From Acidobacteriaceae bacterium (lineage in GTDB: Bacteria; Acidobacteriota; Terriglobia; Terriglobales; Acidobacteriaceae), in NCBI GenBank assembly GCA_030039895.1, contig JASHUR010000163.1:1-24699 (forward strand): DNA of 24,699 nt, in the 5' to 3' direction. Of the stretch, positions 8,104-16,685 are shown piece after piece. Under the pieces are notes generated by a model. The model made no database searches. It had not been told where the DNA came from and was given only the letters and a program-made list of their open reading frames with translations. Made by a program: the position numbers and the translations under genes. The number at the start of each line of letters is the position of its first letter. Within the stretch, counting starts at the first letter, position 1.

Positions 8104-11100
8104 ATGCCGAAGTTTGCAATTAAATATCCCTACTTCATCATCATGCTCTGTCTGGTGATGGGAGTTGTCGGCATTGCCACCATCGCGCAAATGCCCGTTG
8201 ACCTGTTTCCCAAAATTGACATGCCCGTGGTGGTCGTGGCCACCTTCTACGCCGGCATGCCGCCGAAGCAAATCGAAGCCGACATCACCGACACCTTCGA
8301 GCGCTTCTTCACCTACGGCAACAATATCGACCACATCGAGTCGCGCTCGATGACCGGCGTCAGCCTCATCAAGGTTTATTTTCGTCCCGGGACCGACCCC
8401 AACGCCGCACTGAGCAACATCGCAACCCTGGCCATGGCCGACCTGCGACGATTACCGCCCGGCACGCTCCCTCCCGTTGTCCTCGGTATGACTGCGTCCA
8501 GCCAGCCTGTATGTCTGGTCACGCTCAAGGGCAAAGGCCTGAATGAAACTGATCTGAAAGACATCGGCCAGTTTGCAGTCCGCGACCAGATTGCCAACGT
8601 ACCCGGGGCATCCGTACCCGATCCGTATGGCGGACGCTATCGCGAAATCATGGTCTATGTCGATCCGCTCAAGCTGGAGGCGCACAACCTCTCGCTCATG
8701 GACGTGGTCCGCGCCATTAACAAGTCCAACCTTATTGTGCCTGCCGGCGACGTGCAGATCGGTCCCAAGGACTACAACATCTACACCAACGCTCAGCCGC
8801 CGCTTCAGGAGATCAATGCGATACCGCTGAAGTCCGTCGGCAATTCTTCAGTTATGGTGGCGGACGTAGGCCAGGCCAAGGACTCCGGAGCGCTGCAAAC
8901 CAACATCGTTCGCATTGACGGCCAGCGCTCTGTCTATGTTCCGGTGTTCAAGCAGGGCGGTGACAGCAATACCATCACCATCGTCAACGGTATTCGCCAC
9001 GTACTAAAACATCTGGTCGATGTTCCGTCGACACTGAAGACGGCTGTCGTCTTCGACCAGTCCGTCTTTGTCAAAGTCGCGGTCAAAAACCTGATCAAAG
9101 AAGCAACGATCGGCATCGTGCTTACCGGCATTATGATCCTGGTCTTCCTGGGCAGCCCGCGCGCCACGCTGGCCGTCATGCTGGCCATTCCGCTCTCGGT
9201 GCTGGTGTGCATGATCCTTGTCCACTTGATGGGCGGCTCCATCAACACCATGCTCCTTGGTGGAATCGCGCTGGTGTTCTCGCGCCTCATTGACAACTGC
9301 GTCATTGTGCTCGAGAACATCTTCCGCTACCTCGAGTCCGGCGAGGCGCCGGAGGTCGCCGCCGAACGCGGCGGCAACGAGGTCGGGCTGGCCGTGCTGG
9401 CTGCGACCTTTACCACGTCCATCGTCTTCTTCCCGGTCACGTTCTTCTATGGAGTCAGCAAGTATCTGTTCACAGATCTTGCCCTGGCAGTGACCTTCTG
9501 CATCTTCGCCTCATACGCCTTTTCCATGACGGTCATCCCGCTCTACTGCGCCGCGTACATCAAATCACCGCACGGGGCAGAGGGACACCACGACGGCAAG
9601 CCCTCCATGTTCAAGCGCTTTGAAGTCGCGTTCAACGAGTGGTTCCACCGCATGCTGAACGTCTACGAGGTTTATGTAAAGCGCGTTCTGCAGCGTCCGG
9701 TGTTCTCCACCGTGGTCATGAGCGTTGGTATGCTCGCGGTTCTCGGTGCGATCTTTCCGCTGCTCGGAACGTCATACTTCCCACGTACGGACCCCGGGCA
9801 GTTCGTCATCAACGTTGAGTGCCCCAATGGTTCGCGCATTGAGGTGAGCAATCAGTACATTGCCCAGCTTGAGGACATCATCCGGAAAGAAGTGCCGAAA
9901 CGCGATCTGGGCATGATTGTTTCCAACATCGGCATCACGCACGGACCGTCCACCATCTACTCCAGCAACTCGTCGATGGACACGGCCTTCGTGCAGGTCA
10001 GCCTCAAACCCGAACACTCCAAGAGCAGCTTCTACTACATGGACAGGGTCCGTCACGCAGTTGCGACGCAGATGCCTGAGCTGACCACGTTCTTCCAAAC
10101 CGGCGGCCTGGTCAATTCCGTTGTCAATCAGGGCCTGCCCGCCCCAATCGATATTCAGGTCGTAGGCAATGATCTGAATCAGACATTCGATCTTGCCCAG
10201 CATATGGCCAACCGGCTCCGCACGGTGTCCGACATCTCTGACGTTTACATCCCGCAGAACCTGCGTTATCCGGGACTGATGCTGGACATCGACCGCGAGC
10301 GCGCAAGCCTCATAGGCCTTACGCCAAAGGCGGTTGTAGACAACGTCATCACCGCTCTCACCTCCGACGGCCAGATCGCTCCCAGTTACTGGATCGATCC
10401 GAAGACCGGCAACAACTACATGCTGGCCGTGCAGTACTACACCAATCACATCGAGCACATGACTATGAGCGATTTCCGGGAGATTCCGCTGCACGCACCC
10501 GGAGTCGCGAACTATACTCCGTTGGAATCGGTCGCAAATATCAACCCCATCAACACGCCGACTGAGGTCGACCACTACCAGCTCCGCCGGGTCGTCGATA
10601 TTTATGTCAGCCCACGAGGAAAGGATCTCGGCAAGGTCGGCAAGGAAGTGGCAAAAGTCGTCGCTAGTACAAAGGTCCCGCACAACATAACCATCAAGAT
10701 CCGGGGCGCGGTCGATGGCATGAATCAGTCCTTCAAACGGTTCAGCATCGGCATCATCATCTCCATCGTGCTGGTTTATCTCATCCTCATGGCCCAGTTC
10801 CGTTCCTTCGTTGATCCGTTCATCATCCTCATGGCTGTGCCGCCAGGCGTTGTTGGCGTGGCTATGATCCTTTACTTCACCGGCAGCACGCTCAACATCA
10901 TGTCGCTCATGGGCGTCATCATGATGGTCGGCATCGTCGTATCAAACAGCATCCTCATTGTTGAGTTCACCGGCACGCTCCACAAAGAGGGTCTGCCGCT
11001 GCTCGAAGCTTGCGTCGAGGCCTGCAAAGTGCGTCTGAGGCCCATCCTAATGACCTCGCTCGCTACCGTCCTCGGCATGATCCCCATGGCCCTGGGTCTT

Positions 11101-11256
11101 GAGGCAGGCAGCGAGCAGTACGCGCCGCTGGCCCGCGCCGTGATCGGCGGGCTCACCATATCCGTCATCATCACCATCTTCCTCGTGCCTGCGGTTTATC
11201 TCATCGTGCATAAGGAAGGAAGAAACACGGCCGGCGACCAGGAGGCAACCGCATGA
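8104..11256 (+). CDS. RND efflux permease (AcrB/HAE1-like) with altered proton relay
   Basis: This 1050-residue inner-membrane transporter has the RND plan: one N-terminal helix (YFIIMLCLVMGVVGIATI), a large periplasmic loop, a bundle of helices with TM4 near 388–410, a short cytoplasmic segment, then the repeat. GGAGGG before the ATG serves as Shine-Dalgarno. AcrB couples to protons through Asp407, Asp408, Lys940, Arg971 and Thr978. Here TM4 reads RLIDNCVIVLEN (D397 kept, N398 for Asp408) and TM10 reads GIVVSNSILIVEF (Ser947 for Lys940), while RLRPILMTSLA keeps the Arg and Thr. So it is a full-length pump whose energy-coupling residues differ from AcrB, probably a distinct subfamily rather than a broken gene, since the rest is intact. 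Substrate unknown; drug or lipophile export is only inferred. Confidence 0.94.
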   Translation: MPKFAIKYPYFIIMLCLVMGVVGIATIAQMPVDLFPKIDMPVVVVATFYAGMPPKQIEADITDTFERFFTYGNNIDHIESRSMTGVSLIKVYFRPGTDPNAALSNIATLAMADLRRLPPGTLPPVVLGMTASSQPVCLVTLKGKGLNETDLKDIGQFAVRDQIANVPGASVPDPYGGRYREIMVYVDPLKLEAHNLSLMDVVRAINKSNLIVPAGDVQIGPKDYNIYTNAQPPLQEINAIPLKSVGNSSVMVADVGQAKDSGALQTNIVRIDGQRSVYVPVFKQGGDSNTITIVNGIRHVLKHLVDVPSTLKTAVVFDQSVFVKVAVKNLIKEATIGIVLTGIMILVFLGSPRATLAVMLAIPLSVLVCMILVHLMGGSINTMLLGGIALVFSRLIDNCVIVLENIFRYLESGEAPEVAAERGGNEVGLAVLAATFTTSIVFFPVTFFYGVSKYLFTDLALAVTFCIFASYAFSMTVIPLYCAAYIKSPHGAEGHHDGKPSMFKRFEVAFNEWFHRMLNVYEVYVKRVLQRPVFSTVVMSVGMLAVLGAIFPLLGTSYFPRTDPGQFVINVECPNGSRIEVSNQYIAQLEDIIRKEVPKRDLGMIVSNIGITHGPSTIYSSNSSMDTAFVQVSLKPEHSKSSFYYMDRVRHAVATQMPELTTFFQTGGLVNSVVNQGLPAPIDIQVVGNDLNQTFDLAQHMANRLRTVSDISDVYIPQNLRYPGLMLDIDRERASLIGLTPKAVVDNVITALTSDGQIAPSYWIDPKTGNNYMLAVQYYTNHIEHMTMSDFREIPLHAPGVANYTPLESVANINPINTPTEVDHYQLRRVVDIYVSPRGKDLGKVGKEVAKVVASTKVPHNITIKIRGAVDGMNQSFKRFSIGIIISIVLVYLILMAQFRSFVDPFIILMAVPPGVVGVAMILYFTGSTLNIMSLMGVIMMVGIVVSNSILIVEFTGTLHKEGLPLLEACVEACKVRLRPILMTSLATVLGMIPMALGLEAGSEQYAPLARAVIGGLTISVIITIFLVPAVYLIVHKEGRNTAGDQEATA
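11240..11245 (+). promoter_or_regulatory. Shine-Dalgarno of the outer-membrane factor, inside the permease gene
   Basis: AGGAGG lies seven bases before the ATG at 11253, within the last codons of the permease. With the ATGA stop/start overlap it supports coupled translation of pump and channel. Confidence 0.75.
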
Positions 11257-12644
11257 AGCTCTACTACGGCAGCATTCTTTTCGCAGCCATCACGCTGTCG
11301 CTCGCGGCGGGCGCACAAACTCTGGCCAAACTGCCGGACGCTCCTGCGCCCGGCGTGTTGGCGCAGACCGCACAAATGTCCGCTGTCGGCTCCGGACCCA
11401 GCTCCGGTCCCGGGACCTTGCCCACGCTCACACGGCAGCAGGCTGAGGCCATGGCCATCAGGCAAAACCCCAACATCACAGTGGGCAAGCTCCTTGCTCT
11501 CGCCCAGCATCAGGTGGTGCGCCAGGCCCGCTCGGCTGATCTTCCCACGTTCACAGCAGACATTTCCGCAGTGGACGCGGAGGACGGCAGCCGCCTCTCC
11601 GCCGGATACCTCTCCGCAGCCCACCTGCTCCCGCACGCGGGAGCGGGAGGAACGCTTGCGCAGCTTATCACCGACTTCGGCCGCACGCACAACCTCATCC
11701 TCTCGCAAAAGCTTGAGGAGAAGGCGCAGAACTCCAACGCTCTTGCCACAACCGAGGACATCGTTCTCGCGACCGACCAGGCCTTCTACAACGCGCTTGA
11801 AGCACAGGCCCTCGTCAGAGTCGCAGAGCAAACCGTAAACACCCGGCAGACCACGGAAACGCAGGTCAGCGAAATGACGCGCAATAAGCTCAAGTCCACC
11901 CTGGACCTGAGCTTTGCGCAGGTCGACCTTTCGCGCGGCAAGCTTCTTCAGCTCGACGCGCAGAACAACGCGGACTCCGCCATGGCCGCGCTCGATAATA
12001 TTCTCGGCCTCGATCACGACGTGCAGTTCCACTTGATAGAGACGAACGCCACCGTCCAGCCACCGCCGGATCAGGCCCAGCCGCTCATCGAGATGGCGCT
12101 CAAGCAGCGGCCCGACCTGCTGGCCCTCACCTATCATCAGCAGTCTGCCGTTAAGCTGGCGCGCTCGAAGCGGGAGCAGATGCTTCCCACCATCAGCGCG
12201 CTCGGCACCGTCGGCTCTGTTCCTGTTCGCAGCGACCAGTACTACACCAGCAACTGGTGGGGTGCCGTCGGCGTGAATATGAATATTCCAATCTTCAACG
12301 GGTTCCTCTACAGCGCCCAGGCCAAAGAAGCCTCGCTGCGGGCTCAGGCTGACTCCGAGCAGGCTCGTGCCTTGCGCGACCAGATCGTGCGCGACGTCCG
12401 CACGGCCTGGCTTGCTTCCACCACGGCATGGCAGCGTGTAGCGGTTGAGCAGCAGCTTGTGCAGGAAGCCGATCTGGCCTTCACTCTTGCGCAAACCCGC
12501 TATAAGCTCGGCCTCAGCTCCATTGTTGAGTTGAGCCAGGCGCAGCTCCAGCAAACCCAGGCGCAAATCGGCTACACCAACGCACGGTATCAGTACCGGC
12601 TCTCGCGTGCCACGCTGAATTACGAGACCGGGAACCAGCCGTAA
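11253..12644 (+). CDS. TolC-family outer-membrane efflux channel
   Basis: This 463-residue protein would be the outer-membrane exit duct of the pump. A signal peptide (MKLYYGSILFAAITLSLAAGAQ) is followed by LAKLPDAPAPG and a linker; no lipobox cysteine is present, unlike OprM-type lipoproteins. Two outer-membrane-factor repeats follow, the first starting around LTRQQAEAMAIRQNPNI, the second around QPLIEMALKQRPDLLAL, each with long helices; IPIFNGFLYSAQAKEA and TRYKLGLSSIVELSQAQLQQTQAQ are typical family segments. Its ATG overlaps the permease stop (ATGA). The three genes adaptor, permease and channel form a complete tripartite efflux operon ending at the terminator at 12668–12691. Confidence 0.93.
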   Translation: MKLYYGSILFAAITLSLAAGAQTLAKLPDAPAPGVLAQTAQMSAVGSGPSSGPGTLPTLTRQQAEAMAIRQNPNITVGKLLALAQHQVVRQARSADLPTFTADISAVDAEDGSRLSAGYLSAAHLLPHAGAGGTLAQLITDFGRTHNLILSQKLEEKAQNSNALATTEDIVLATDQAFYNALEAQALVRVAEQTVNTRQTTETQVSEMTRNKLKSTLDLSFAQVDLSRGKLLQLDAQNNADSAMAALDNILGLDHDVQFHLIETNATVQPPPDQAQPLIEMALKQRPDLLALTYHQQSAVKLARSKREQMLPTISALGTVGSVPVRSDQYYTSNWWGAVGVNMNIPIFNGFLYSAQAKEASLRAQADSEQARALRDQIVRDVRTAWLASTTAWQRVAVEQQLVQEADLAFTLAQTRYKLGLSSIVELSQAQLQQTQAQIGYTNARYQYRLSRATLNYETGNQP

Positions 12645-12667
12645 GAAGGAGCGCAATCACAATGAAA

Positions 12668-12691
12668 AGGGCACCCCTTCCGGGATGCCCT
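12668..12691. terminator. Bidirectional terminator between the efflux operon and the beta-propeller gene
   Basis: AGGGCA (12668–12673) pairs with TGCCCT (12686–12691); after one mismatch CCC pairs with GGG around a four-base loop. On the minus strand TTTTCATT follows directly, giving a good T-run for the beta-propeller gene ending at 12715. On the plus strand the trailing sequence is only T-rich, so termination of the efflux operon here is likely but weaker. Confidence 0.75.
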
Positions 12692-12714
12692 TCGCTCTGT
12701 ATCTTGATTCCGGT

Positions 12715-14175
12715 TTACGGAACATCAGACCCTACAGACCTGCTGTCATACTGACCGTTCGTAGCGCCCTGGCCCGCGTACTGGCTGGTCGTATGCAGGT
12801 CCACCACGTCGCCCTGAACAAGAATGCGTGCCGATACGGTATCTGTTTCCGTCTCGATTACCGTGACATACGGGCTGTTCTGTGCGCCCACAAAAACGTT
12901 GCCCGCAGGGTAGTTGTAGTTTGAGGCAATCGACCGCACCAGGGGGGCGACCATCGTGCTGGGGTCTGCCGGGTCCGGCACCTGAGCCAGTTGGATCGTC
13001 TTCAGCGGCTGGAAGCTGGTCAGGCTCACGACCGTTACCGTGCCATCGGCTTCATTCGCAACGTAAACACGGCTGCCGTCCTGCAGCACAGACAACGCGG
13101 CGGGCTCATGCCCCACCGGAATCGTCGCAATCACCTTGCCGAACGTCGCGCTGTCGTTTCCGTAAACATCCAGGCTGGTGTCGATCACGCTGATCGTGTC
13201 GTTGTCGTAGTTCGCCACCACCAGCAAATTGCCCGGCGTGTAGAAATCTGCATACACTGGCCCGGCGTTGCACGGGGTTGCGCCGTTGCACAGGTTGATT
13301 GTGCCCGTTCCGTTCAGGTACGGCGAAGCATTTACCGTGTCCAGCTGGTTCGACTGGTCGTTGATCACAGTAATGGTCCCGCTGCCCCGGTTCAGAATGA
13401 AAGTCCGGTTGCCATCCGCCGAGGTCACGCCGTACACCGGGCACACGCCCAACGGAATCCGCGACGAAATGCTGTTCGATGCCGTCTCGATGCCGTCCGC
13501 TTCGCCATCAACAGTCACCGATGAGGGGTTCGCGCAACTCCCCCATGGAATATCGCCAGCCGGGCTCAGTGAATTACCCTGGCTGATCGAATAAATCCGC
13601 TGCCCCTTCGGTATGCCCGTAAGGTTAATCACGCTCGGCGCAACATCCGTAATCTCCTCCTGCAGTGCAGGCGGACTGCCGGTCATCGCCGCTATCGCGT
13701 TGCGGCCCTCTTCCACGACGTATTCCGTGCCGGTCACTGCAAGCGCATTGATGGGTGCGGCGCCGGGCAGCAGCGTGCTGGTGGCGACATCCTTGCTCAT
13801 CAGCGATCCGCTGATTTCCAGGCCACTCAGTGTTCCGTCGCAGTTCTCGCTATAAGCATTGGCTCCGCCCGGATCCAGCGCGAAGGTCAGCGGCCCGTAG
13901 CCCAGCGTTGCTTGCGCCGACACACTGTCTCCCGTAGCATCCAGAACGGTGACCACTCCCGGACTGGTGTAGCCGTCGGAAGAGGCCGGGCAGGGTGGGC
14001 TGGTTGCCGCCGCTGATGTCTGTATCAGGTCCGGCTGCGAGAAAACTGCAACGTACGCCAGCGGTTGGGAGGCAGGGCCGGTTTTAGTGACGGGATTGAT
14101 AACGGGACGATACGGGTTGCCGCAGCCAGCGACACCACCCAGAACCAGCAGCCCTACGGCTGCCGGCCATTTCAT
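12715..14175 (-). CDS. Lipoprotein with YVTN/YncE-type beta-propeller repeats
   Basis: The 486-residue product begins MKWPAAVGLLVLGGVAGC, a lipoprotein signal with the acylated Cys at 18, then a proline-rich linker and a body of repeats of the 40-residue YVTN kind: SADGNRTFILNRGSGTITVI, GNLLVVANYDNDTISVIDT, DGSRVYVANEADGTVTVVSL and GNVFVGAQNSPYVTVIE. Such repeats form a seven-bladed propeller facing the periplasm or cell surface. Known relatives bind DNA, haem or surfaces, and many are unassigned, so no function is claimed. The ATG at 14175 gives the best signal peptide; a GTG three codons upstream has AGG at better spacing and is an alternative. The gene is alone on the minus strand, convergent with the efflux operon and divergent from the DUF92 gene. 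Confidence 0.85.
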   Translation of the reverse strand: MKWPAAVGLLVLGGVAGCGNPYRPVINPVTKTGPASQPLAYVAVFSQPDLIQTSAAATSPPCPASSDGYTSPGVVTVLDATGDSVSAQATLGYGPLTFALDPGGANAYSENCDGTLSGLEISGSLMSKDVATSTLLPGAAPINALAVTGTEYVVEEGRNAIAAMTGSPPALQEEITDVAPSVINLTGIPKGQRIYSISQGNSLSPAGDIPWGSCANPSSVTVDGEADGIETASNSISSRIPLGVCPVYGVTSADGNRTFILNRGSGTITVINDQSNQLDTVNASPYLNGTGTINLCNGATPCNAGPVYADFYTPGNLLVVANYDNDTISVIDTSLDVYGNDSATFGKVIATIPVGHEPAALSVLQDGSRVYVANEADGTVTVVSLTSFQPLKTIQLAQVPDPADPSTMVAPLVRSIASNYNYPAGNVFVGAQNSPYVTVIETETDTVSARILVQGDVVDLHTTSQYAGQGATNGQYDSRSVGSDVP

Positions 14176-14279
14176 GCTCTGCACTCGCAAATACCTCACT
14201 CCGCTGTGAATCCTGTTAGAAAGATGATTGTAAATCACCCGCGGCCTTCGTATCCCGACCCCGCTGGCTGAATCAGCAC

Positions 14280-15143
14280 ATGACCCACGAAAGCCAATCC
14301 CGCACCTCAGTTCTCCGCTGGCAGTCGCGCCTGCTGCTGGGTCTGGCCCTTGTGCCGGTATCTATAGCAATTGCCTTCGAGTACGTTTTCTTCGCCTCAG
14401 CGCGTCCAATCCTGCTTCAAGCGCTGGCCTTCGGAACGCTGCTTGCCTGGCTCGTCAGGATGTCCCGCGCCGCCACTCTCGGGGCATCGTTCAGCGGAGG
14501 CCTCTTTACCGCGGCCCTTTATCTGGCCACTCCGGGCTGGCGCACCGCACTCTGGCCTCTGGTCGCGCTTCTTATACTCACTTTTGCCGCTACCCGCTTT
14601 GGCCGTGCCCGCAAGGAACAGCTTGGCATCGCCGAAGCCCGCCACGGCCGCAATGCTGCGCAGGTTACGGCAAACCTGGGAGTCGCCGCACTCGCGGCCA
14701 TCGCCATTCGCCCCAGCCTGACCTTCATCCCCACCTTGCCTGCAATCCTCAACAGCCAGACCCTGCGCCTGGCCCTCATAGCTGCGCTCGCTGAGGCCGC
14801 TGCGGACACGCTCTCCTCCGAACTTGGCGAGGTTCTTGGTGGAGAACCCTTCCTGCTCACCACTCTTCGCCGCGTACCCGCCGGAACCGATGGCGCTATC
14901 AGCTTCGCCGGAACCTTCGCGGGCGTCTCTGCGGCGTTGATTGTTGCGGCGGTTGCATCCTTCGCGTTCGGTTTTTCATTCGTGCAGGTAATCCAGGTCG
15001 TGACCGCTGCCGTTGCCGGCTTGTTTGTTGATAGCTGGCTCGGGGCCGTACTGGAGCGCCGCGGCTGGTTGAATAACGACGCCGTGAATTTCCTCTCCAC
15101 GCTCTCGGCCGCACTGTTCGCACTCGCCCTCGCGGTGCGCTAA
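14280..15143 (+). CDS. DUF92 (TIGR00297/COG1836) integral membrane protein
   Basis: This 287-residue polytopic membrane protein has about seven hydrophobic helices. The C-terminal two thirds carry the DUF92 signatures: AALAEAAADTLSSELGEVLG, GGEPFLLTTLRRVPAGTDGAISFAG (the usual xxLITxxRVPxGTxGxVxxxG pattern), then FVDSWLGAVLERRGWLNNDAVNFLST. Plant VTE6, the phytyl-phosphate kinase that salvages phytol for tocopherol and phylloquinone, belongs to this family, so an isoprenyl-phosphate kinase activity is a reasonable but unproven idea for the bacterial protein. No strong Shine-Dalgarno precedes the ATG at 14280. It stands alone on the plus strand between two minus-strand genes; only 22 bases with no evident terminator separate it from the converging YdcF-like gene. 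Confidence 0.82.
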   Translation: MTHESQSRTSVLRWQSRLLLGLALVPVSIAIAFEYVFFASARPILLQALAFGTLLAWLVRMSRAATLGASFSGGLFTAALYLATPGWRTALWPLVALLILTFAATRFGRARKEQLGIAEARHGRNAAQVTANLGVAALAAIAIRPSLTFIPTLPAILNSQTLRLALIAALAEAAADTLSSELGEVLGGEPFLLTTLRRVPAGTDGAISFAGTFAGVSAALIVAAVASFAFGFSFVQVIQVVTAAVAGLFVDSWLGAVLERRGWLNNDAVNFLSTLSAALFALALAVR

Positions 15144-15165
15144 GAAAGCAACGCTCACCAAAGTC

Positions 15166-15840
15166 TCAGCCCAGTCCCAGCAGCCTCGTCAGCCGCCAGT
15201 AGCTGTAGCTCAGCACCTCGTGCGTGTTGCGGTGGAGCTGGATAGCGAAGGGAAGTGGGCGCGGCTCCTGTCGCGGCGACGTGTACACATGCAGTCCCAT
15301 GCTCTCGCACATCGCATGCACACGGAAGAGATGTGTCCCGTCGCTGACCACCACGATGCTGCTCAGATGGTTCTCTCTCGCGATCGCCGCCAGTCGTCGT
15401 GCGCTCTGCTCCGTGTCCCTGCTCTCTGTCTCGGCAATAATTGCCGAGTCGGGCACGCCATGCGCCAGGAGGTAGTCGCGCCCCACTCCGCCCTCCGAGT
15501 GCACGTCAGTTGACTCGCTTCCGCCCAGCGTAATGATCAGCGGGGCCAGCTTCTCCTGGTACAACGCCAGTCCGTGATCCAGCCGGGCGCGCAGCACTGG
15601 CGACGGTCTCCCGTCATATTCCGCAGCGCCGAACACCGCAATCGCGTCCGCGGGCCTCGCCTCGTCGTGCGTCGCATAATACTGGATCTGCGACTCCACC
15701 CAGACCACCCACAGCACGGCTGCCAGCAGCAGCGACGCCGTGACAATCCACACAGCTTTATGCGACGGCTTCGTGCTATGCGACGGCGTAGCATCCTGCG
15801 CGTGCCGTAAGGAACGCAAGTTGGAACTGGGGACAATCAT
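15166..15840 (-). CDS. YdcF/SanA-like membrane-anchored protein (DUF218)
   Basis: The 224-residue protein has a polar N-terminus, one hydrophobic anchor (about residues 30–48, VWIVTASLLLAAVLWVVWV) and a DUF218 domain. Family marks are DAIAVFGAAEYDGRPSPVLRARLDHGLALY, LIITLGGSES, GVGRDYLLAHGVPDSAIIAE, ESRDTEQSA and VVVSDGTHLFR. Members such as SanA and ElyC affect envelope integrity or peptidoglycan precursor metabolism in enterobacteria; the biochemical activity is not settled and nothing in this window defines it. The ATG at 15840 lies 19 bases after the stop of the threonylcarbamoyl-AMP synthase gene, so the two are probably co-transcribed. No good Shine-Dalgarno is visible, so the exact start is less sure. 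Confidence 0.87.
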   Translation of the reverse strand: MIVPSSNLRSLRHAQDATPSHSTKPSHKAVWIVTASLLLAAVLWVVWVESQIQYYATHDEARPADAIAVFGAAEYDGRPSPVLRARLDHGLALYQEKLAPLIITLGGSESTDVHSEGGVGRDYLLAHGVPDSAIIAETESRDTEQSARRLAAIARENHLSSIVVVSDGTHLFRVHAMCESMGLHVYTSPRQEPRPLPFAIQLHRNTHEVLSYSYWRLTRLLGLG

Positions 15841-15859
15841 CGGAATTTAAAGCAAAAGT

Positions 15860-16504
15860 TCAGCTTTGCAATGCTAAAGCAATCTCGTGCGTGGGGATCG
15901 CTCCCTCACGCAGCACCCTCCATACGCCTTCGCCCTCAGAAAGATCAACAATCGTCGTCGGCAAAGAACGTCCGGTCGGGCCTCCATCCACAATCAGTGG
16001 GATGCGGTCTCCGATCTGGTCGCGCACACAGGCCGCGTTGGTGCACTCCGGCGTGCCCGCCAGATTGGCTGAAGTCGCCGTGATGGGCAGTCCAAAGGCC
16101 TCCACCACCGCCCGCGGAATCGCCGCATCCGGCACCCTGAGTGCCACGTTACCCGTATTGGCAGTGCTGCGCAGCGGCAGCCGCGAGCTGGCTTTTACAA
16201 TCACCGTCAGCGGCCCCGGCCAGAATCGCTCGGCCAGTTTATCCAGATTTGTCCCCAGATCGCGCGAGAGCTCATACGCCTGTGTCACGTTGGCGATCAG
16301 TAGCGACAAAGGCTTATGCTTCAGCCGGCTCTTGATTTCGTAAATGCGCTCCACCGCGCGCAGATTCACCGGGTCTACGGCCAGGCCGTAAAACGTGTCC
16401 GTGGGCATGCCCACCACCCTGCCAATTCTCAGGCACGACACCACATACCGCACTCGGTCCTGTTCTGGCTCATCCGGATGAATTCGCAGAATCTCAGCTG
16501 ACAA
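15860..16504 (-). CDS. tsaC: L-threonylcarbamoyladenylate synthase (Sua5/YrdC/TsaC family)
   Basis: This enzyme condenses threonine, bicarbonate and ATP to threonylcarbamoyl-AMP, the first step of t6A37 formation in ANN-decoding tRNAs. The 214-residue single YrdC domain has GRVVGMPTDTFYGLAVD (28–44), IYEIKSRLKHKPLSLLI, RFWPGPLTVIVKA, ALRVPDAAI and the nucleotide-binding ITATSANLAGTPE; there is no C-terminal Sua5 domain. The start is a TTG at 16504 (codes MSAEILRIHP), chosen because AGGTGG lies seven bases upstream and no ATG precedes the conserved GMPTDT segment closely enough to keep the first strand. It heads a minus-strand pair with the YdcF-like gene and is divergent from trmH–rarA. Symbol tsaC is by family; sua5/ywlC would also fit. 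Confidence 0.93.
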   Translation of the reverse strand: MSAEILRIHPDEPEQDRVRYVVSCLRIGRVVGMPTDTFYGLAVDPVNLRAVERIYEIKSRLKHKPLSLLIANVTQAYELSRDLGTNLDKLAERFWPGPLTVIVKASSRLPLRSTANTGNVALRVPDAAIPRAVVEAFGLPITATSANLAGTPECTNAACVRDQIGDRIPLIVDGGPTGRSLPTTIVDLSEGEGVWRVLREGAIPTHEIALALQS

Positions 16505-16511
16505 ATCGTCC

Positions 16512-16517
16512 CCACCT
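16512..16517 (-). promoter_or_regulatory. Shine-Dalgarno fixing the TTG start of tsaC
   Basis: AGGTGG on the minus strand is seven bases from the TTG at 16504 and is followed by GGA, giving a purine-rich site that supports this rare start codon. Confidence 0.65.
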
Positions 16518-16685
16518 GAGGAAAGAATCGCAGTGCATGCCCTGTCGGCCGGGCTGGGCGCTTAACTCTTTCTCGCGTTTGCTCGATTTCCCGGTCATTG
16601 TCCTCGCGCGTTCCCTTCAACGGTCCGCTCGCGGGACGATCAGCAGTGACAACAGGGACCGCGGAAATGACATAGAATCGCACCC

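Noticed and set aside
9772..10683. 303-codon minus-strand frame opposite the RND permease
   Set aside because: Antisense shadow; composition biased towards Asp/Val/Arg as expected from the reverse complement of the permease codons.
11196..12656. 486-codon minus-strand frame opposite the TolC-type gene
   Set aside because: Fully antisense to a clear outer-membrane factor with signal peptide and family repeats; product is Arg/Gly/Leu-rich without domains.
16640..16685. TAGAAT hexamer seven bases before the rRNA methyltransferase ATG as a leaderless promoter
   Set aside because: No -35-like hexamer at the right spacing, so not strong enough to list as a promoter.
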